DNA of 64,000 nucleotides. Source: Nocardia salmonicida NBRC 13393. Lineage in GTDB: Bacteria > Actinomycetota > Actinomycetes > Mycobacteriales > Mycobacteriaceae. Shown here piece by piece: positions 52,976-64,000 of the stretch. The notes under the pieces are model-generated. The model made no database searches. It was given only the letters and a program-made list of their open reading frames with translations, and was not told where the DNA came from. Where the stretch lies: contig NZ_BDBR01000004.1 of NCBI RefSeq assembly GCF_001613085.1, forward strand, positions 248,001 to 312,000, read 5' to 3'. The translations under genes and the position numbers were made by a program. The first letter of the stretch is position 1; each line of letters opens with the position of its first letter.

Positions 52976-53749
52976 TCAGTCTGCGACGACGGGGTGGTGG
53001 CCGCTGAGACGGTCGGCGATCGTGCGCATGATCTGGCCGCCGTGCTCGGCGAGGTAGAAGTGGCCGCCGCGGTAGACGTCAAGGGTGAACGGTGCGGTGG
53101 TGTGGTCGGCCCACGCCCGCGCCTCATCCTCGGTCACCATCGGGTCCGCGTCCCCGATCATCGCGTGGATCGGAGAGGTCAGTGCGGGACCGGGGCGGTA
53201 ATCGTAAGTCTCGGCGGCCTTGTAGTCGCTACGGAGGGCGGGTAGCGCCATGGCCAGCACCTCGGGGTCGTCGAGGATCCGATCGTCGGTCCCGCTGAGC
53301 GAGCGGACCTCGGCGACGATTCCGGCCGCTGACGCGAGGTGAACGGTGCAGCCGAACCGATGCCGAGAGGGCGCCGGTCGACCTGAGACGAACGTCACAC
53401 GTGGAATCATGTCCGCCGCATGGAAGCGACGGGCCAGCTCGAAGGCGAGGGTAGCGCCCAAACTGTGTCCGAATAAGGCGAAATCGTCTGCAACGTTGCG
53501 CTGTAGCACCGGGAAGATCTGGTCAGCTAGGTCGTCGACGGTCTCGAGGCCGGGCTCGCGGAAGCGATCCTGGCGGCCGGGATATTGGATAGCCATGACC
53601 TCGTGCCGCGGCGCCAACGCGCGGGCCATCGGGAGGTAGTAGGGCGCACTGCCGCCCGCGTGCGGCAGACAGATCAGTTGTGGCGCACCACCATCAGCCT
53701 CCCGGTAGCGACGAATCCACACACTGTCGATGCTTCGTGTACCTGCCAT
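52976..53749 (-). CDS. Type II thioesterase
   Basis: A 257-residue external thioesterase that removes wrong acyl groups from carrier proteins. LICLPHAGGSAPYYLPMARAL is the N-terminal signature, FGHSLGATLAFELARR the nucleophile Ser, MIGDADPMV the acid, and GGHFYLAEHG the His. Such enzymes belong to polyketide and nonribosomal peptide clusters, and the PKS starts 5.6 kb away. The start at 53749 (MAGTRSID) is the last plausible start before the conserved region; the ribosome site is weak and an in-frame GTG/ATG upstream is possible. Confidence 0.9.
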   Translation of the reverse strand: MAGTRSIDSVWIRRYREADGGAPQLICLPHAGGSAPYYLPMARALAPRHEVMAIQYPGRQDRFREPGLETVDDLADQIFPVLQRNVADDFALFGHSLGATLAFELARRFHAADMIPRVTFVSGRPAPSRHRFGCTVHLASAAGIVAEVRSLSGTDDRILDDPEVLAMALPALRSDYKAAETYDYRPGPALTSPIHAMIGDADPMVTEDEARAWADHTTAPFTLDVYRGGHFYLAEHGGQIMRTIADRLSGHHPVVAD

Positions 53750-54101
53750 AGTCAGCGCGTCCGTATGTCGTGGTCGATGTAGTCGAACCATCACGATAGA
53801 ACGCAGGCGCCTCACATGCCCGCTGGAGCGGCGTGAATCACACCTAGGATGATCCCGGGAAGTGTTGGGAGACAAGACCTTTCACAGCTTTATTACTTTC
53901 GCTCACATACCACCGCCGCCGGATCCTCCGTTAACAAAAGCCCTCGGGTGCCGCTATCGTCATCCAAGGGACGATGTTGTCCACGATGGTTCGAGATCGA
54001 TTTTCGTGAGCAAGGCTCACGAACAGCTATCGGGGGTCGCCACGTTGAGCGTTATCGGAAGCAGCGCAGGGTCAACATCGAAAGACCCAGGGGAAAGTTC
54101 G
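53750..54101. other. Divergent control region of the polyketide cluster
   Basis: These 352 bases separate the thioesterase and the LuxR-type activator. An AT-rich block near 53880-53940 (TTTCACAGCTTTATTACTTT) is a candidate promoter. A 21-base palindrome lies at 54003-54023. Confidence 0.5.
54003..54023. promoter_or_regulatory. Perfect 9-3-9 palindrome before LuxR-type activator
   Basis: TTCGTGAGC-AAG-GCTCACGAA is an exact inverted repeat 78 bases upstream of the chosen start of the activator gene. It is a likely operator for the cluster regulator. A GTG inside it (54006) could act as a start, but AGGGGA before GTG 54102 is a better signal. Confidence 0.6.
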
Positions 54102-56180
54102 GTGCAGTGGCCGCGACCAGCGGCAGCCGTATTGGCAGAACTACGAAAAGGCGGACCGCGACAATTTCAAGTCGCCCAGTTACTCGCAGTACTCGACGAG
54201 GCTGTCTCATTGCCGATCCTGGCTCAGATCCTCGCCATCGACATCGAGTCGCTACGCGCGGTCATCGGTGAGCTGACCGACGCGAAACTCATTGCCTACA
54301 CAGAGTTTCGGCGCCGCGATTTGCGCGAAGCGGTGCTCCGTGAGACACCGTTGTCGACACGGAAACGGCTACGCCACCGAGCGGCGGAGGTGCTGCACGA
54401 TCGCGAAGCGCCGGATGTGCGGGTCGCCGACCAGCTACTGGGCGCCGACGACATCCGATTCCCTTGGGCCGTACCGGTTCTGCGTCGAGCGGCCGCGGCC
54501 GCCATCGCCGAGGACCAAGTCTCCAAGGCGATCGACTACCTCGAGCTCGCCTGGCGGCTGACCCGCGACGGGAGCGAGGGCGCGGTAATCCTGCTGATCA
54601 TCGCGGTCGTACGCTGGCGGCTGAATCCGTCTACGGCGAACCGCAGCTTCGCGCGGCTTGTCACCGCATTGCGCAACGGGGCGATCCCGGTGCAGTGTCT
54701 CCCGACAACGGCGCGCTATCTGCTCTGGCACGGCCGACTCGGTGAAGCCCGCATCGCTCTGCGGATGCTCGACGACGCGGCCTCCGCAGGTGAGGAATCC
54801 GGCGTCGCGGCGCGCGGCGCCATGCAGGAATGGCTGTCGTGCAACTATCCGGGGCTGCTCGAGATCCGCGACAACCACTCTGCGGATTCGCCCGCGGTTC
54901 TGCTGCGCGCGCAGTTCCAGGAAGACTCCGCGCTGTTCCCGCAGCAGGGTTGGGCCGAACCCGACGAGGAAGCAGCTCGGCTGCTGCTCGATGTCTTCGC
55001 GAACGGCGCGTCCGACTCCATCGTCGCGCGGGCGGAGCGGCTGATCCGCGAACACCGGCTCGACGACACGACATTGGGCGCGTTGCTGATGGCCCTCGAT
55101 GCGCTGATCTACATCGATCGGCTCGATGTGGCCGGGTATTGGTGCGAGGCGTTGATGCTGGAGGCGACCGCGCGGCGGGCACCTGCCTGGCGTTCCATCT
55201 TCGCGATCTGGCGGTCGGCGATCCTGCTGCGAGAAGGCAAGCTGGAGGCGACGATCGCGCTCGGCGACGGCGCGCTGGTTCGGGTGCGCGACGAGAACCT
55301 GGGCAACTATGTCGGCCTGGCAGTGGCCGCACTGGTCTCCGCGTTGACCGCGGCGGGCCGCTATCAGGAAGCGGCAGGCTACCTCGACATCGAACTACCG
55401 GAGACCGTCCTGAACTCACGGGTCGCGCTGCCGTGGCTGCGCGCGCGCGGCCAGTACATGCTGGCCACGAGCAACTACGAACAGGCCTACGCGGACTTCG
55501 CGGCCTGCGGCGGTCGGATGCAGCGATGGAACATGGACATCCCCGGTCTGATGGCCTGGCGTAACGACCTGGCCATGGTCTCGCTGGCACAGGGCGACCG
55601 CCATGGCGCCCACTATTGGGCGCTGGCGCACTTGACGCACCTCGGGTCCGTCACCAAGCATTCGAGCGGCGGGGTGTCGCTGCGGCTGATCGCCGCCACC
55701 GACCTGTGCGAACGGCACCTGGAATTGCGACGCCTCTCCGTCGATATCGCGTCGGCGGGCAACGACACCTTCGAACTGGCGACGGCGCTGGCCGATCTCG
55801 CGCAGACCTATCGCTCGCTCGGCGAGCGTGACCGGGCGCGGGCCGCGACGCGACGCGCACAGCTCCTGGCCGAGCAGTGCGGCGCCGAACCCCTGCAACG
55901 TCGATTGGCCGGGACGACGAACGGCCCGGGTCCGCTCCTCGAGACCGAACGAACGGACCGGACCACCGAGACACTCAGCCCGGCCGAACTCAAGGTCGCC
56001 AGGCTGGTCGCGACGGGCAGCCGCAACCGCGACGTGGCGCGCGAGCTGCACATCACGCAGAGCACAGTCGAACAACACCTGACCCGGATCTACCGCAAAG
56101 TCGGAGTGCATCGACGCGCCGATCTGATGATGGTGCTGGGTGATCCGGCGCAGTGGACGATCGAATCGGAAGCCAGCTAG
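54102..56180 (+). CDS. LuxR-type transcriptional activator without ATPase domain
   Basis: A 692-residue protein. The body (~40-600) is helical and repeat-like, resembling the middle and TPR-like part of large LAL/MalT-type activators (for example VLRRAAAAAIAEDQVSKAID). The C-terminus carries a LuxR HTH (LSPAELKVARLVATGSRNRD, then VARELHITQSTVEQHLTRIY). LAL proteins normally begin with a Walker A ATPase domain; none is seen here or in the same frame upstream, so it is a short form. GTG 54102 follows AGGGGA; GTG 54006 is possible. It probably activates the adjoining polyketide genes. Confidence 0.82.
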   Translation: MQWPRPAAAVLAELRKGGPRQFQVAQLLAVLDEAVSLPILAQILAIDIESLRAVIGELTDAKLIAYTEFRRRDLREAVLRETPLSTRKRLRHRAAEVLHDREAPDVRVADQLLGADDIRFPWAVPVLRRAAAAAIAEDQVSKAIDYLELAWRLTRDGSEGAVILLIIAVVRWRLNPSTANRSFARLVTALRNGAIPVQCLPTTARYLLWHGRLGEARIALRMLDDAASAGEESGVAARGAMQEWLSCNYPGLLEIRDNHSADSPAVLLRAQFQEDSALFPQQGWAEPDEEAARLLLDVFANGASDSIVARAERLIREHRLDDTTLGALLMALDALIYIDRLDVAGYWCEALMLEATARRAPAWRSIFAIWRSAILLREGKLEATIALGDGALVRVRDENLGNYVGLAVAALVSALTAAGRYQEAAGYLDIELPETVLNSRVALPWLRARGQYMLATSNYEQAYADFAACGGRMQRWNMDIPGLMAWRNDLAMVSLAQGDRHGAHYWALAHLTHLGSVTKHSSGGVSLRLIAATDLCERHLELRRLSVDIASAGNDTFELATALADLAQTYRSLGERDRARAATRRAQLLAEQCGAEPLQRRLAGTTNGPGPLLETERTDRTTETLSPAELKVARLVATGSRNRDVARELHITQSTVEQHLTRIYRKVGVHRRADLMMVLGDPAQWTIESEAS

Positions 56181-56235
56181 GACCGGTAACAAGCCCATTA
56201 GGGGACGCATAGGGGTTTGCACGCATCACCGATGA

Positions 56236-57156
<921 letters not shown>

Positions 57157-57181
57157 GCCGAGACCGACGAAGGAGATAGTG

Positions 57182-59335
57182 ATGCCATTTCACGGGTCAC
57201 CATTCAGCAGCGATCTGAGTCCGGCCGCGCGCGTCGACGAGCTGGCCAGGAATCGCGGCAAACAGGTCGCGGTGGTGTACGAGGGCGCTACCTACAGCTA
57301 TGCCGTGGTCGCGGCACAGTCCAGGCGATTGGCCGCCACGCTGTCGGACAGCGGTGCGGTGGAAGGCGAGCGGATCGGCTATCTCGGCGGCAATAGCCTC
57401 GCCTTTCTGACCACCTTCCTGGCCGCGGCTCGGATCGGTGCGGTTTTCGTGCCGGTGAACTCGCGGCTGACATCGCCGGAGCTCGCGCTGATTCTCGATG
57501 ACTGCGCCCCACATGCGCTGATCGTGGAGCCCGGCCATCGCCAGATCGTGGCCGAAGCACTGGCCGAGACAGAGAACGACCGGGTGCGGCTGCTGTGGGC
57601 GCCCGGCGATCCGGTTCTCGACGGACCGGCCACTTCCCCCGCCTTCGCCGACCGCACACCCTCCGAGGAATTCGCCGACGACCGGTCGACCCCACTGCGC
57701 TGCGACGCGGACCGGGTCGCGATGCTCACCTACACCTCGGGCACCACCGGCCGCCCCAAGGGCGTGGAACTCACCCACGGCAACCTCTGGTGGAACGGCG
57801 TGAACCTGGACATGGTCGCACCCGCGATGCCTGGGGACATCACCTTGGTGGTGGCACCGCTGTTCCACACCGCGCCGTTCGGCTGCTTCACCTTGCGCAC
57901 CCTGCTGCGCGGCGGAACGGTGGTGCTGCGCCGCGACTTCGAGCCGACGCATCTGCTGGCAGACCTCGTCGACTACCGGGTCAACACGGTGTTCGCGGTA
58001 CCCGCGATGTTCGCGGCGGCGGCCGCGGTACCCGAATTCGCCGACGCCGACCTGTCGGCGCTGCGCACCGCTGTCACCGCAGGAGCCCCGGCACACGCCG
58101 AACTCATCGGCCGCTACCTCGACCGCGGCGTCACCCTGCAACAGGCATACGGCCTGACCGAGACCTTGTTCGCGACCTGTCTGCCCGCCCAACAGGCCGC
58201 GACGGCGCCTGCCTCGGCAGGACTGCCGTTGCCCTACACCGAGATCCGGGTGATCGACCCGACGAGCCGAAATGTTCTCGACGAGCCGGGCGCCCGCGGC
58301 GAGGTGTGCCTGCGCGGTCCGACCGTGGCAGGGGGCTACCGCAACAACGATGTCGCCACCGCCGCCTCGTTCGACGCGGATGGCTGGTTCCACACCGGTG
58401 ACGTGGGTTATCTCGACGACGACGGCTGCCTCTACCTAGTCGACCGGCTCAAGGACATGATCATCGTGGGCGGGGACAACGTGTACTCCGCCGAAGTCGA
58501 GCAGGTACTCGCCCGCTTCCCCGGCATCGTCGATGTGGCGGTGGTCGGCGTGCCCGACCCGCACGAGGGTGAGAGTGTCGTCGCGATCGTGCTGTGCCAG
58601 AAGGGGATCGAGCCGAGCTTGGTCGAACTGCGCCGCTTCGCCCGAACCGAGCTGGCCCGGTACAAACTGCCGACCCGCGTGGTACACGCCGAAAAGATCC
58701 CCCGCAACGCGATGGGCAAGATCGACAAGGTCGATATTCGCGCCGTGCTCGCCGATGGCGACGAACACCGCTTCAGCGAAGCGGCAGCGGGCGGGCCCGC
58801 GCGAACAGCCGGCACCGCATCGGAGCCGCGCGCGGGCGGATTGCGAACCCTGGCTTCCCTGCCGCCCGACGAACAGCGCCGCGCGGTCTTCGATCTGGTG
58901 ACCGCGAGCATCGCCCGCACCCTGCACGCCGCGCCCGCCACGCTCACGGCACAGGACCGCTTCGACGACCTCGGGTTGAGTTCACTCGCGGCGGTCGAGC
59001 TGAGCCGCGGGCTCGGCGTCGCGCTGGGTCGGCGTCTGCCGACCACTGTGGTCTTCGACCACGCGACGGTCGGCGCCCTGGTGAAGCACCTGCAAACCCA
59101 ACTGGCCGCCGAAGTCCGCCGCTTCCCTGCCCTCGAGCATCTGACCGAGTTCGAGCGGGTGGTCCGGCAGGACCCGCCGAGTGACGCGCTGCGCACCGAA
59201 CTTCGCACCCGGCTGCGTAGTTCGCTCAATCGTCTCGCGACGACCGAAGCCACGATGACCCGACCAGACCCCGTAGCCGAAGCATCCGATTCCGAATTGT
59301 TCACCCTGCTCGACGCTGAACTCGGATCGGTCTGA
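57182..59335 (+). CDS. PKS loading protein: acyl/aryl-CoA-ligase-like domain plus ACP
   Basis: A 717-residue two-domain protein. Residues 1-~520 are an AMP-forming ligase: YTSGTTGRPKG (184-194), QQAYGLTET, WFHTGDVGYLDDDG and the catalytic Lys in PRNAMGKIDK. Residues ~565-650 are an acyl carrier protein with pantetheine site LGLSSLAAVEL (Ser601; the usual Asp before this Ser is replaced by Ser). The tail LFTLLDAELGSV resembles the end of PKS modules and may dock to the next protein. It would adenylate a starter acid and load it on its own ACP. AAGGAG precedes ATG 57182. Confidence 0.92.
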   Translation: MPFHGSPFSSDLSPAARVDELARNRGKQVAVVYEGATYSYAVVAAQSRRLAATLSDSGAVEGERIGYLGGNSLAFLTTFLAAARIGAVFVPVNSRLTSPELALILDDCAPHALIVEPGHRQIVAEALAETENDRVRLLWAPGDPVLDGPATSPAFADRTPSEEFADDRSTPLRCDADRVAMLTYTSGTTGRPKGVELTHGNLWWNGVNLDMVAPAMPGDITLVVAPLFHTAPFGCFTLRTLLRGGTVVLRRDFEPTHLLADLVDYRVNTVFAVPAMFAAAAAVPEFADADLSALRTAVTAGAPAHAELIGRYLDRGVTLQQAYGLTETLFATCLPAQQAATAPASAGLPLPYTEIRVIDPTSRNVLDEPGARGEVCLRGPTVAGGYRNNDVATAASFDADGWFHTGDVGYLDDDGCLYLVDRLKDMIIVGGDNVYSAEVEQVLARFPGIVDVAVVGVPDPHEGESVVAIVLCQKGIEPSLVELRRFARTELARYKLPTRVVHAEKIPRNAMGKIDKVDIRAVLADGDEHRFSEAAAGGPARTAGTASEPRAGGLRTLASLPPDEQRRAVFDLVTASIARTLHAAPATLTAQDRFDDLGLSSLAAVELSRGLGVALGRRLPTTVVFDHATVGALVKHLQTQLAAEVRRFPALEHLTEFERVVRQDPPSDALRTELRTRLRSSLNRLATTEATMTRPDPVAEASDSELFTLLDAELGSV

Positions 59336-59368
59336 GTACCCCGATCCCGGCCTGAGAGGTACCTGTCG

Positions 59369-62300
59369 ATGACCGACGAGACAACGCTGCGGCACTATCT
59401 GCGGCGCACTGCCAGCGCACTACTGCAGACCAGAAACGACCTGCACCGGTTGGAAGCCGCACGCAGCGAACCGATCGCCGTCGTCGGCATCGGCTGCCGC
59501 TATCCCGGTGGCATCCAATCGCCGGACGACCTGTGGGACTTGGTGAACTCCGGCGCCGATGTGGTGTCGGATTTCCCCGATGACCGCGGCTGGCGACTGG
59601 ATTCGCTGTTCGACGACGATCCCGATCATCCCGGCACCGTCTATGCCCGCACCGGCGGATTCCTCGACGACGCCCTTGATTTCGACGCCGGCTTCTTCGG
59701 CATCGCACCACGCGAGGCACTGGCGATGGATCCGCAGCAACGGCTGCTGCTCGAGGTGTCGTGGGAAGCGCTCGAACACGCGGGCCTCGACCCGACGCAG
59801 CTGCGCGGCAGCGAATGCGGTGTGTACGTCGGCGCGATGTACCACGATTACGCGAGCAGGCTGCGCACCGTGCCCGTCGAGCTGGAAGCCCAACTCGGCA
59901 CCGGTAGCGCGAGCGGTGTGTTGTCGGGTCGGCTGTCCTACGTCTACGGGTTCACCGGGCCCACGGTGACAGTGGACACGGCGTGCTCCTCGTCGCTGGT
60001 GGCGATGCACCAGGCGATCGGGGCGTTGCGCGGCGGCGAGTGCGAACTGGCACTGGCGGGCGGGGTTACCGTGATGTCGAGCCCGTCGAGCTTCGTAGAA
60101 TTCAGTCGCCAGCGGGGCCTCGCCCGTGACGGTCGCTGCAAGGCGTACGCGGCAGGCGCGGACGGCACCGGATTCTCCGAAGGTGTCGGCATCCTGGTCC
60201 TGGAACGTCTTTCCGACGCGATCCGCAACGGCCATCAGGTACGGGCGGTGTTGCGCGGATCCGCGGTGAATTCCGACGGCGCCTCCACCGGACTCACGGT
60301 GCCGAACGGGGCCGCTCAGCAGCGCGTGATCCGGCAGGCGCTGAGCGCCGCGGGTATACAGCCCGGCGACATCGACATGCTCGATGGACACGGCACCGGT
60401 ACCACCCTCGGCGATCCCATCGAGGTCCGCGCCCTACTCGATGTGTTCGGCGGGGAACGCGATGCCGAGCCGCTGTGGCTGGGATCTGTGAAATCGAACC
60501 TCGGACATACCCAGGCGGCAGCGGGCGTCGCGGGCGTGATCAAGACCATCATGGCGATCCAGCACGCGACAGTGCCCGCCACGCTGCACGTCGACGCCCC
60601 GACACCGCACGTCGACTGGGCGGATGGCGCCGTACAGCCCATCACCGAGAGCCGGGCGTGGCCGCAGACCGGCAGACCACGGCGCGGTGGGGTGTCGTCG
60701 TTCGGGATCAGCGGGACCAACGCCCACGTCATCGTGGAGCAGGCACCGGAAACCGAACCGGCACAGTTGAATTCGACACCGGCCGCACGGGAGCAAGCCT
60801 CGCCGCTGGCGACGTGGGTCGTGTCGGCCAAGTCCGACGCGGCCCTCGCCGACCAGGCGGGACGGCTCGCACAGTGGGTCCGCGCGCGACCTGACCTCGC
60901 CCCCACCCCGACCGGGCGCGCGCTCACCGCCACCCGGTCGATATTCGCCCACCGCGCCGTGATCTTCGGACGCGACCGCGGCGAGTTGCTGGCCGGCTTG
61001 GACACCTTGGCGGTCGGCGGCGAATCCCCCAGTGTCGTGCGCGGCGTCGCCCACGAAGGTCGGATCGCGGTGATGTTCCCCGGCCAGGGCGCCCAGCGCA
61101 ACGGCATGACTCGCACGCTCTATGCGACAAGTCCTACCTACGCAGCGGCTTTCGACGAGATATGCGCCGAATTCGATCGGCGCTTCGACGGCATCGGTCT
61201 GGCCGACGTGATCTTCGCCGAGCCCGGCACCGCGCCCGCGCAGCGCCTCGACCGCACCAGCTACACCCAGGCCGCATTGTTCACGGTGGAAGTGGCGCTC
61301 TACCGGTTGGCCGAATCCTTCGGTCTGCGACCCGATTTCCTGATCGGCCATTCCATCGGCGAACTGACCGCCGCCTATCTGGCCGGCGTGTGGAGCCTGG
61401 CCGACGCGGCAGAGCTGGTGGTCGCGCGCGGGCGCATGATGGACCGCCTACCCGGCCGCGGCGCGATGCTCGCGGTGGCGGCCGGGGAACACAAGGTGGC
61501 GCCGCTGCTGGTCGGCCGCGAACACACGGTATCGGTGGCGGCGATCAACGGCACGGCCGCGGTGGTGCTCTCCGGCACCGACACGGCGGTGGACGAGATC
61601 GCGGCCACCTTGGAGACCTTGGGCCGCCGCACGAAACGACTCCAGGTGGCGCACGCGTTCCATTCACCGCTGATGGATCCGATGCTCGCCGAGTTCACCG
61701 AGGTGTGCCGTCGCCTCGAATACCACCCGCCCCGGATCTCCCTCGTGTCCGACGTGACCGGCGCGGTGGCCGATCCGGAGGTGCTGTGCACGCCCGAGTA
61801 TTGGGCCGCGCAGGTTCGTCAGCCGGTGCGCTTCTACGACGGGATCACCGGCCTGCACGCCGATCGCGACGTGCGCATGTTCCTCGAGATCGGACCGGGA
61901 ACCACCCTGACGGCACTGGCCAGGGAGGCGTTCACCGGACAGACCGGCGTGACCACAGCGCCGCTGCTGCCGGGACGTCGCGACGAGACCGACGCGGTGA
62001 TCGCCGGCCTCGCGACCGTCTTCGCGGCCGGAACACCGGTCGACTGGTACCCCGAACCCACCGGCGCCGATCCGGTGCCGCTGCCGACGCACGCCTTCCA
62101 ACGTCGCCGGTACTGGCTCGACGCGGGCTCGGACGAGCTGCCCGGCGCCACCACGACCGGGCACCGGCTGCTCGACCGCGCGATGACGCTGGCCGACGAC
62201 GCGGTGTTGTTCTCCGGGTCGTTGTCGCGCGAGGGCTGCCCGTGGATCGACGACCACGTCATCCACGGCGCCGCGCTGCTGCCCGCGACCGCCTTCGTCG

Positions 62301-64000
62301 ACATTGCGCTGTTCGCCGCGAGCTGGTGCGGCCAGGACGAGCTCGGCTCCGTCGACGAACTCACGGTGGTGGCGCCGTTGATCGTGCCCGCGCACGCGAC
62401 GCTGTCGTTGCAGGCCGTGGTCGGTGCGCCCGAGCCCGACGGCACCCGATCGCTGACCATCCACTCCCGCGTCGGCGACGACGCGGCGGATCCGTGGACG
62501 CGCCACGTGGAGGCCACCCTCGGCGCCGACGGCCCGGTACACGATTCGACCGGTCCCACAGCGGTGCGCGATTGGCCGCCCACGGGCGCGGTGCCGATCG
62601 ACGTCGACGCGCGCTACCGGGAACTCGCGGCGGCCGGTTTCCACTACGGGTCGACCTTCCGCGCCACCGCGCTGTTCACGCGCGGTGACGACCTGTTCGC
62701 CGACGTGGTGCTCGCACCCGAGCTGGACAGCGACGGACACCGCGTCCATCCGGCGATCCTGGATGCCGCACTGCACCCGCTCGCCTCGGTGGACGCCGAG
62801 CGAACGCGACTTCCCTTCTCCTGGCGGGGTATTCGACTGCATCGCGTGCCGGGGCCAGGTCCGCTGCGTGCCCGGCTGAGCATCGTCGACGATCATTCGA
62901 CCGTCGAAATCCTCGACACCGCCGATCGCCCGGTGCTGTCGGCGGCGGCACTGGTGCTGCGGACCGTCGACCCGAAGATGCTCGAGGCCGGGTCGGCGAA
63001 CGGACGCACCGTCGACTCGCTGTTCGGGCTCTCCTGGGTGGAACTGCCCGGTACCGCCCGCCCGGCGCAGGGACGCACCGCCGACATCACCGGCGCGGCG
63101 CCGACCTGGTTCGATGTGCCCGCGAGCGACCCGACGCCGGCCGGGGTTCGCGTCGCGCTGACCGCGACCCTGGACCGGCTGCGATCATGGCTGGCCGAGG
63201 AGGAATCCGCCGTCCTGACCATCCGTACCCGCGGCGCTGTCGCCGTCGACGCGGAGACCGTGGGCGATCCGGGCGGCGCTGCGGTCTGGGGCCTGGTGCG
63301 CTCGGCGCAGACCGAGCATCCTGGCCGGTTCGTCCTGGTCGACGTGCTGGACGGCGAACCGGCCACCCTGCCCTACGGCGAACCCCAGATCGCGGTCCGC
63401 GCCGACCGATTCCTCGCGCCACGACTGGTTCCCGCGCAGCGGCGCGCGGCCGAGTCCGACCAGCGCGCATCGGTATGGAACCCCGAGGGAACCGTGCTCA
63501 TCACCGGTGCGAGCGGCGGCCTCGGTGGGCTGGTCGCACGACACCTCGCCGACGAGCACGGGGTCCGGCATCTGCTGCTGGTGAGCCGCGGCGCCATCGA
63601 CACCGCCGAGCTGACGGCCCGTGGGGTCCAGGTCAGCACGGCTGCCTGCGACGTCACCGACAGTGCCGCCCTGGCCGAGGCGATCGCGACGATCCCGGCC
63701 GAGCACCCGCTCATCGCGGTGGTGCACGCGGCCGGTGTGGTCGACGACGGTGTGGTCGACACGCTGACCCCCGAGCAGTTCGAGCGGGTGCTGCGTCCCA
63801 AGGTGGACGGAGCATGGAACCTGCACAACGCCACCCGCGAGCTGAATCTGACCGCTTTCGTGCTGTTCTCCTCGGTCGCGAGCGTCCTGGGCGCGGCCGG
63901 TCAGGGCAACTACGCGGCCGCGAACGCCTACCTGGACGCCCTCGCCGGTCAACGCCGCGCCGAAGGGCTGCCCGCGACGGCGCTGGCCTGGGGGCTGTGG
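59369..64000 (+). CDS. Modular type I polyketide synthase, first module (partial)
   Basis: An open frame of 1544 codons runs off the window. An N-terminal coiled coil ([20 protein letters not shown]) is a docking domain. KS (~34-460) has TACSSS (Cys206), DGHGTGT and KSNLGH. AT (~565-870) has GHSIGE (Ser662) and HAFH (762-765), predicting malonyl-CoA. DH (~925-1200) has [11 protein letters not shown] (His963) and [11 protein letters not shown] (Asp1132). KR (from ~1374) has [13 protein letters not shown], a VDD motif pointing to a B-type reductase, and GNYAAAN (Tyr1515). No ER lies between DH and KR. The ACP is beyond the end. The module should add an unsaturated two-carbon unit to the starter. 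Confidence 0.95.
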   Translation, partial: MTDETTLRHYLRRTASALLQTRNDLHRLEAARSEPIAVVGIGCRYPGGIQSPDDLWDLVNSGADVVSDFPDDRGWRLDSLFDDDPDHPGTVYARTGGFLDDALDFDAGFFGIAPREALAMDPQQRLLLEVSWEALEHAGLDPTQLRGSECGVYVGAMYHDYASRLRTVPVELEAQLGTGSASGVLSGRLSYVYGFTGPTVTVDTACSSSLVAMHQAIGALRGGECELALAGGVTVMSSPSSFVEFSRQRGLARDGRCKAYAAGADGTGFSEGVGILVLERLSDAIRNGHQVRAVLRGSAVNSDGASTGLTVPNGAAQQRVIRQALSAAGIQPGDIDMLDGHGTGTTLGDPIEVRALLDVFGGERDAEPLWLGSVKSNLGHTQAAAGVAGVIKTIMAIQHATVPATLHVDAPTPHVDWADGAVQPITESRAWPQTGRPRRGGVSSFGISGTNAHVIVEQAPETEPAQLNSTPAAREQASPLATWVVSAKSDAALADQAGRLAQWVRARPDLAPTPTGRALTATRSIFAHRAVIFGRDRGELLAGLDTLAVGGESPSVVRGVAHEGRIAVMFPGQGAQRNGMTRTLYATSPTYAAAFDEICAEFDRRFDGIGLADVIFAEPGTAPAQRLDRTSYTQAALFTVEVALYRLAESFGLRPDFLIGHSIGELTAAYLAGVWSLADAAELVVARGRMMDRLPGRGAMLAVAAGEHKVAPLLVGREHTVSVAAINGTAAVVLSGTDTAVDEIAATLETLGRRTKRLQVAHAFHSPLMDPMLAEFTEVCRRLEYHPPRISLVSDVTGAVADPEVLCTPEYWAAQVRQPVRFYDGITGLHADRDVRMFLEIGPGTTLTALAREAFTGQTGVTTAPLLPGRRDETDAVIAGLATVFAAGTPVDWYPEPTGADPVPLPTHAFQRRRYWLDAGSDELPGATTTGHRLLDRAMTLADDAVLFSGSLSREGCPWIDDHVIHGAALLPATAFVDIALFAASWCGQDELGSVDELTVVAPLIVPAHATLSLQAVVGAPEPDGTRSLTIHSRVGDDAADPWTRHVEATLGADGPVHDSTGPTAVRDWPPTGAVPIDVDARYRELAAAGFHYGSTFRATALFTRGDDLFADVVLAPELDSDGHRVHPAILDAALHPLASVDAERTRLPFSWRGIRLHRVPGPGPLRARLSIVDDHSTVEILDTADRPVLSAAALVLRTVDPKMLEAGSANGRTVDSLFGLSWVELPGTARPAQGRTADITGAAPTWFDVPASDPTPAGVRVALTATLDRLRSWLAEEESAVLTIRTRGAVAVDAETVGDPGGAAVWGLVRSAQTEHPGRFVLVDVLDGEPATLPYGEPQIAVRADRFLAPRLVPAQRRAAESDQRASVWNPEGTVLITGASGGLGGLVARHLADEHGVRHLLLVSRGAIDTAELTARGVQVSTAACDVTDSAALAEAIATIPAEHPLIAVVHAAGVVDDGVVDTLTPEQFERVLRPKVDGAWNLHNATRELNLTAFVLFSSVASVLGAAGQGNYAAANAYLDALAGQRRAEGLPATALAWGLW

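Noticed and set aside
61162..62688. Plus-strand frame (508 codons) in the PKS region
   Set aside because: It is out of frame with the PKS, which shows intact KS, AT, DH and KR motifs through the same bases; almost one residue in three is Arg.

Overview
The window looks like chromosome of a mycolic-acid actinomycete, most likely Nocardia or a close relative (Rhodococcus/Gordonia type). Coding DNA is very GC-rich with many GTG/TTG starts. The gene content points the same way: a mycothiol-dependent formaldehyde dehydrogenase (mscR), three F420/LLM-type oxidoreductases, an FprB-type ferredoxin/NADP reductase, FadD- and FadE-type enzymes, a secreted cutinase, and TetR, MerR and MmyB-like XRE regulators. 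No rRNA, tRNA, CRISPR array or intact insertion sequence was seen. Species assignment is inference.

Layout. 1-5.6 kb: end of an unknown gene coupled to a Baeyer-Villiger monooxygenase, a MerR-type regulator, a divergent NmrA-reductase/XRE pair and an HSL-type esterase. 5.6-9.9 kb: a loose, partly decayed stretch with an ADP-ribosylglycohydrolase, small orphan genes, a frameshifted beta-propeller lipoprotein, and the remains of a transposition ATPase abutting a beheaded MDR dehydrogenase. 9.9-12.6 kb: a tetR-mpaB-LLM operon with a clear operator. 12.8-14.8 kb: a membrane GGDEF protein followed by SDR debris and a small membrane protein.

14.9-29.7 kb is a catabolic island. It contains an NTF2-like protein, mscR and an LLM enzyme (+); fprB, an SDR and an aldehyde dehydrogenase (-); an acyl-CoA ligase, an LLM enzyme and a phosphotransferase (+); a flavin monooxygenase, alpha/beta hydrolase and SDR (-); and a TetR regulator. 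Two different conserved DNA motifs tie these operons together pairwise: TTGGACA-N9-ACACTTGT before the NTF2/mscR and aldehyde dehydrogenase operons, and GTAGACA-N12-TGTMTAC before the acyl-CoA ligase operon and between tetR and the monooxygenase. The set fits oxidation of a hydrophobic ketone or alcohol, ester cleavage and CoA activation; the substrate is unknown. The aldehyde dehydrogenase and the monooxygenase each carry one frameshift.

29.8-53 kb holds mostly housekeeping or accessory genes: secreted and envelope proteins, a P450, an acyl-CoA dehydrogenase/phosphotransferase pair, a cutinase with a large insertion, an AraC regulator, a coupled E1-like/GNAT pair, an amidohydrolase-tetR-hydrolase operon, an ABC-F protein, a dienelactone hydrolase, FAD oxidoreductases and a PPOX protein.

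53-64 kb is the start of a type I polyketide cluster that leaves the window: a type II thioesterase, a LuxR-type activator, a chorismate dehydratase (MqnA) homologue, a stand-alone CoA-ligase/ACP loading protein, and a PKS whose first module is KS-AT(malonyl)-DH-KR. The position of the MqnA homologue directly before the loading ligase suggests that a chorismate-derived aryl acid primes the synthase. This is the most interesting candidate system in the window.
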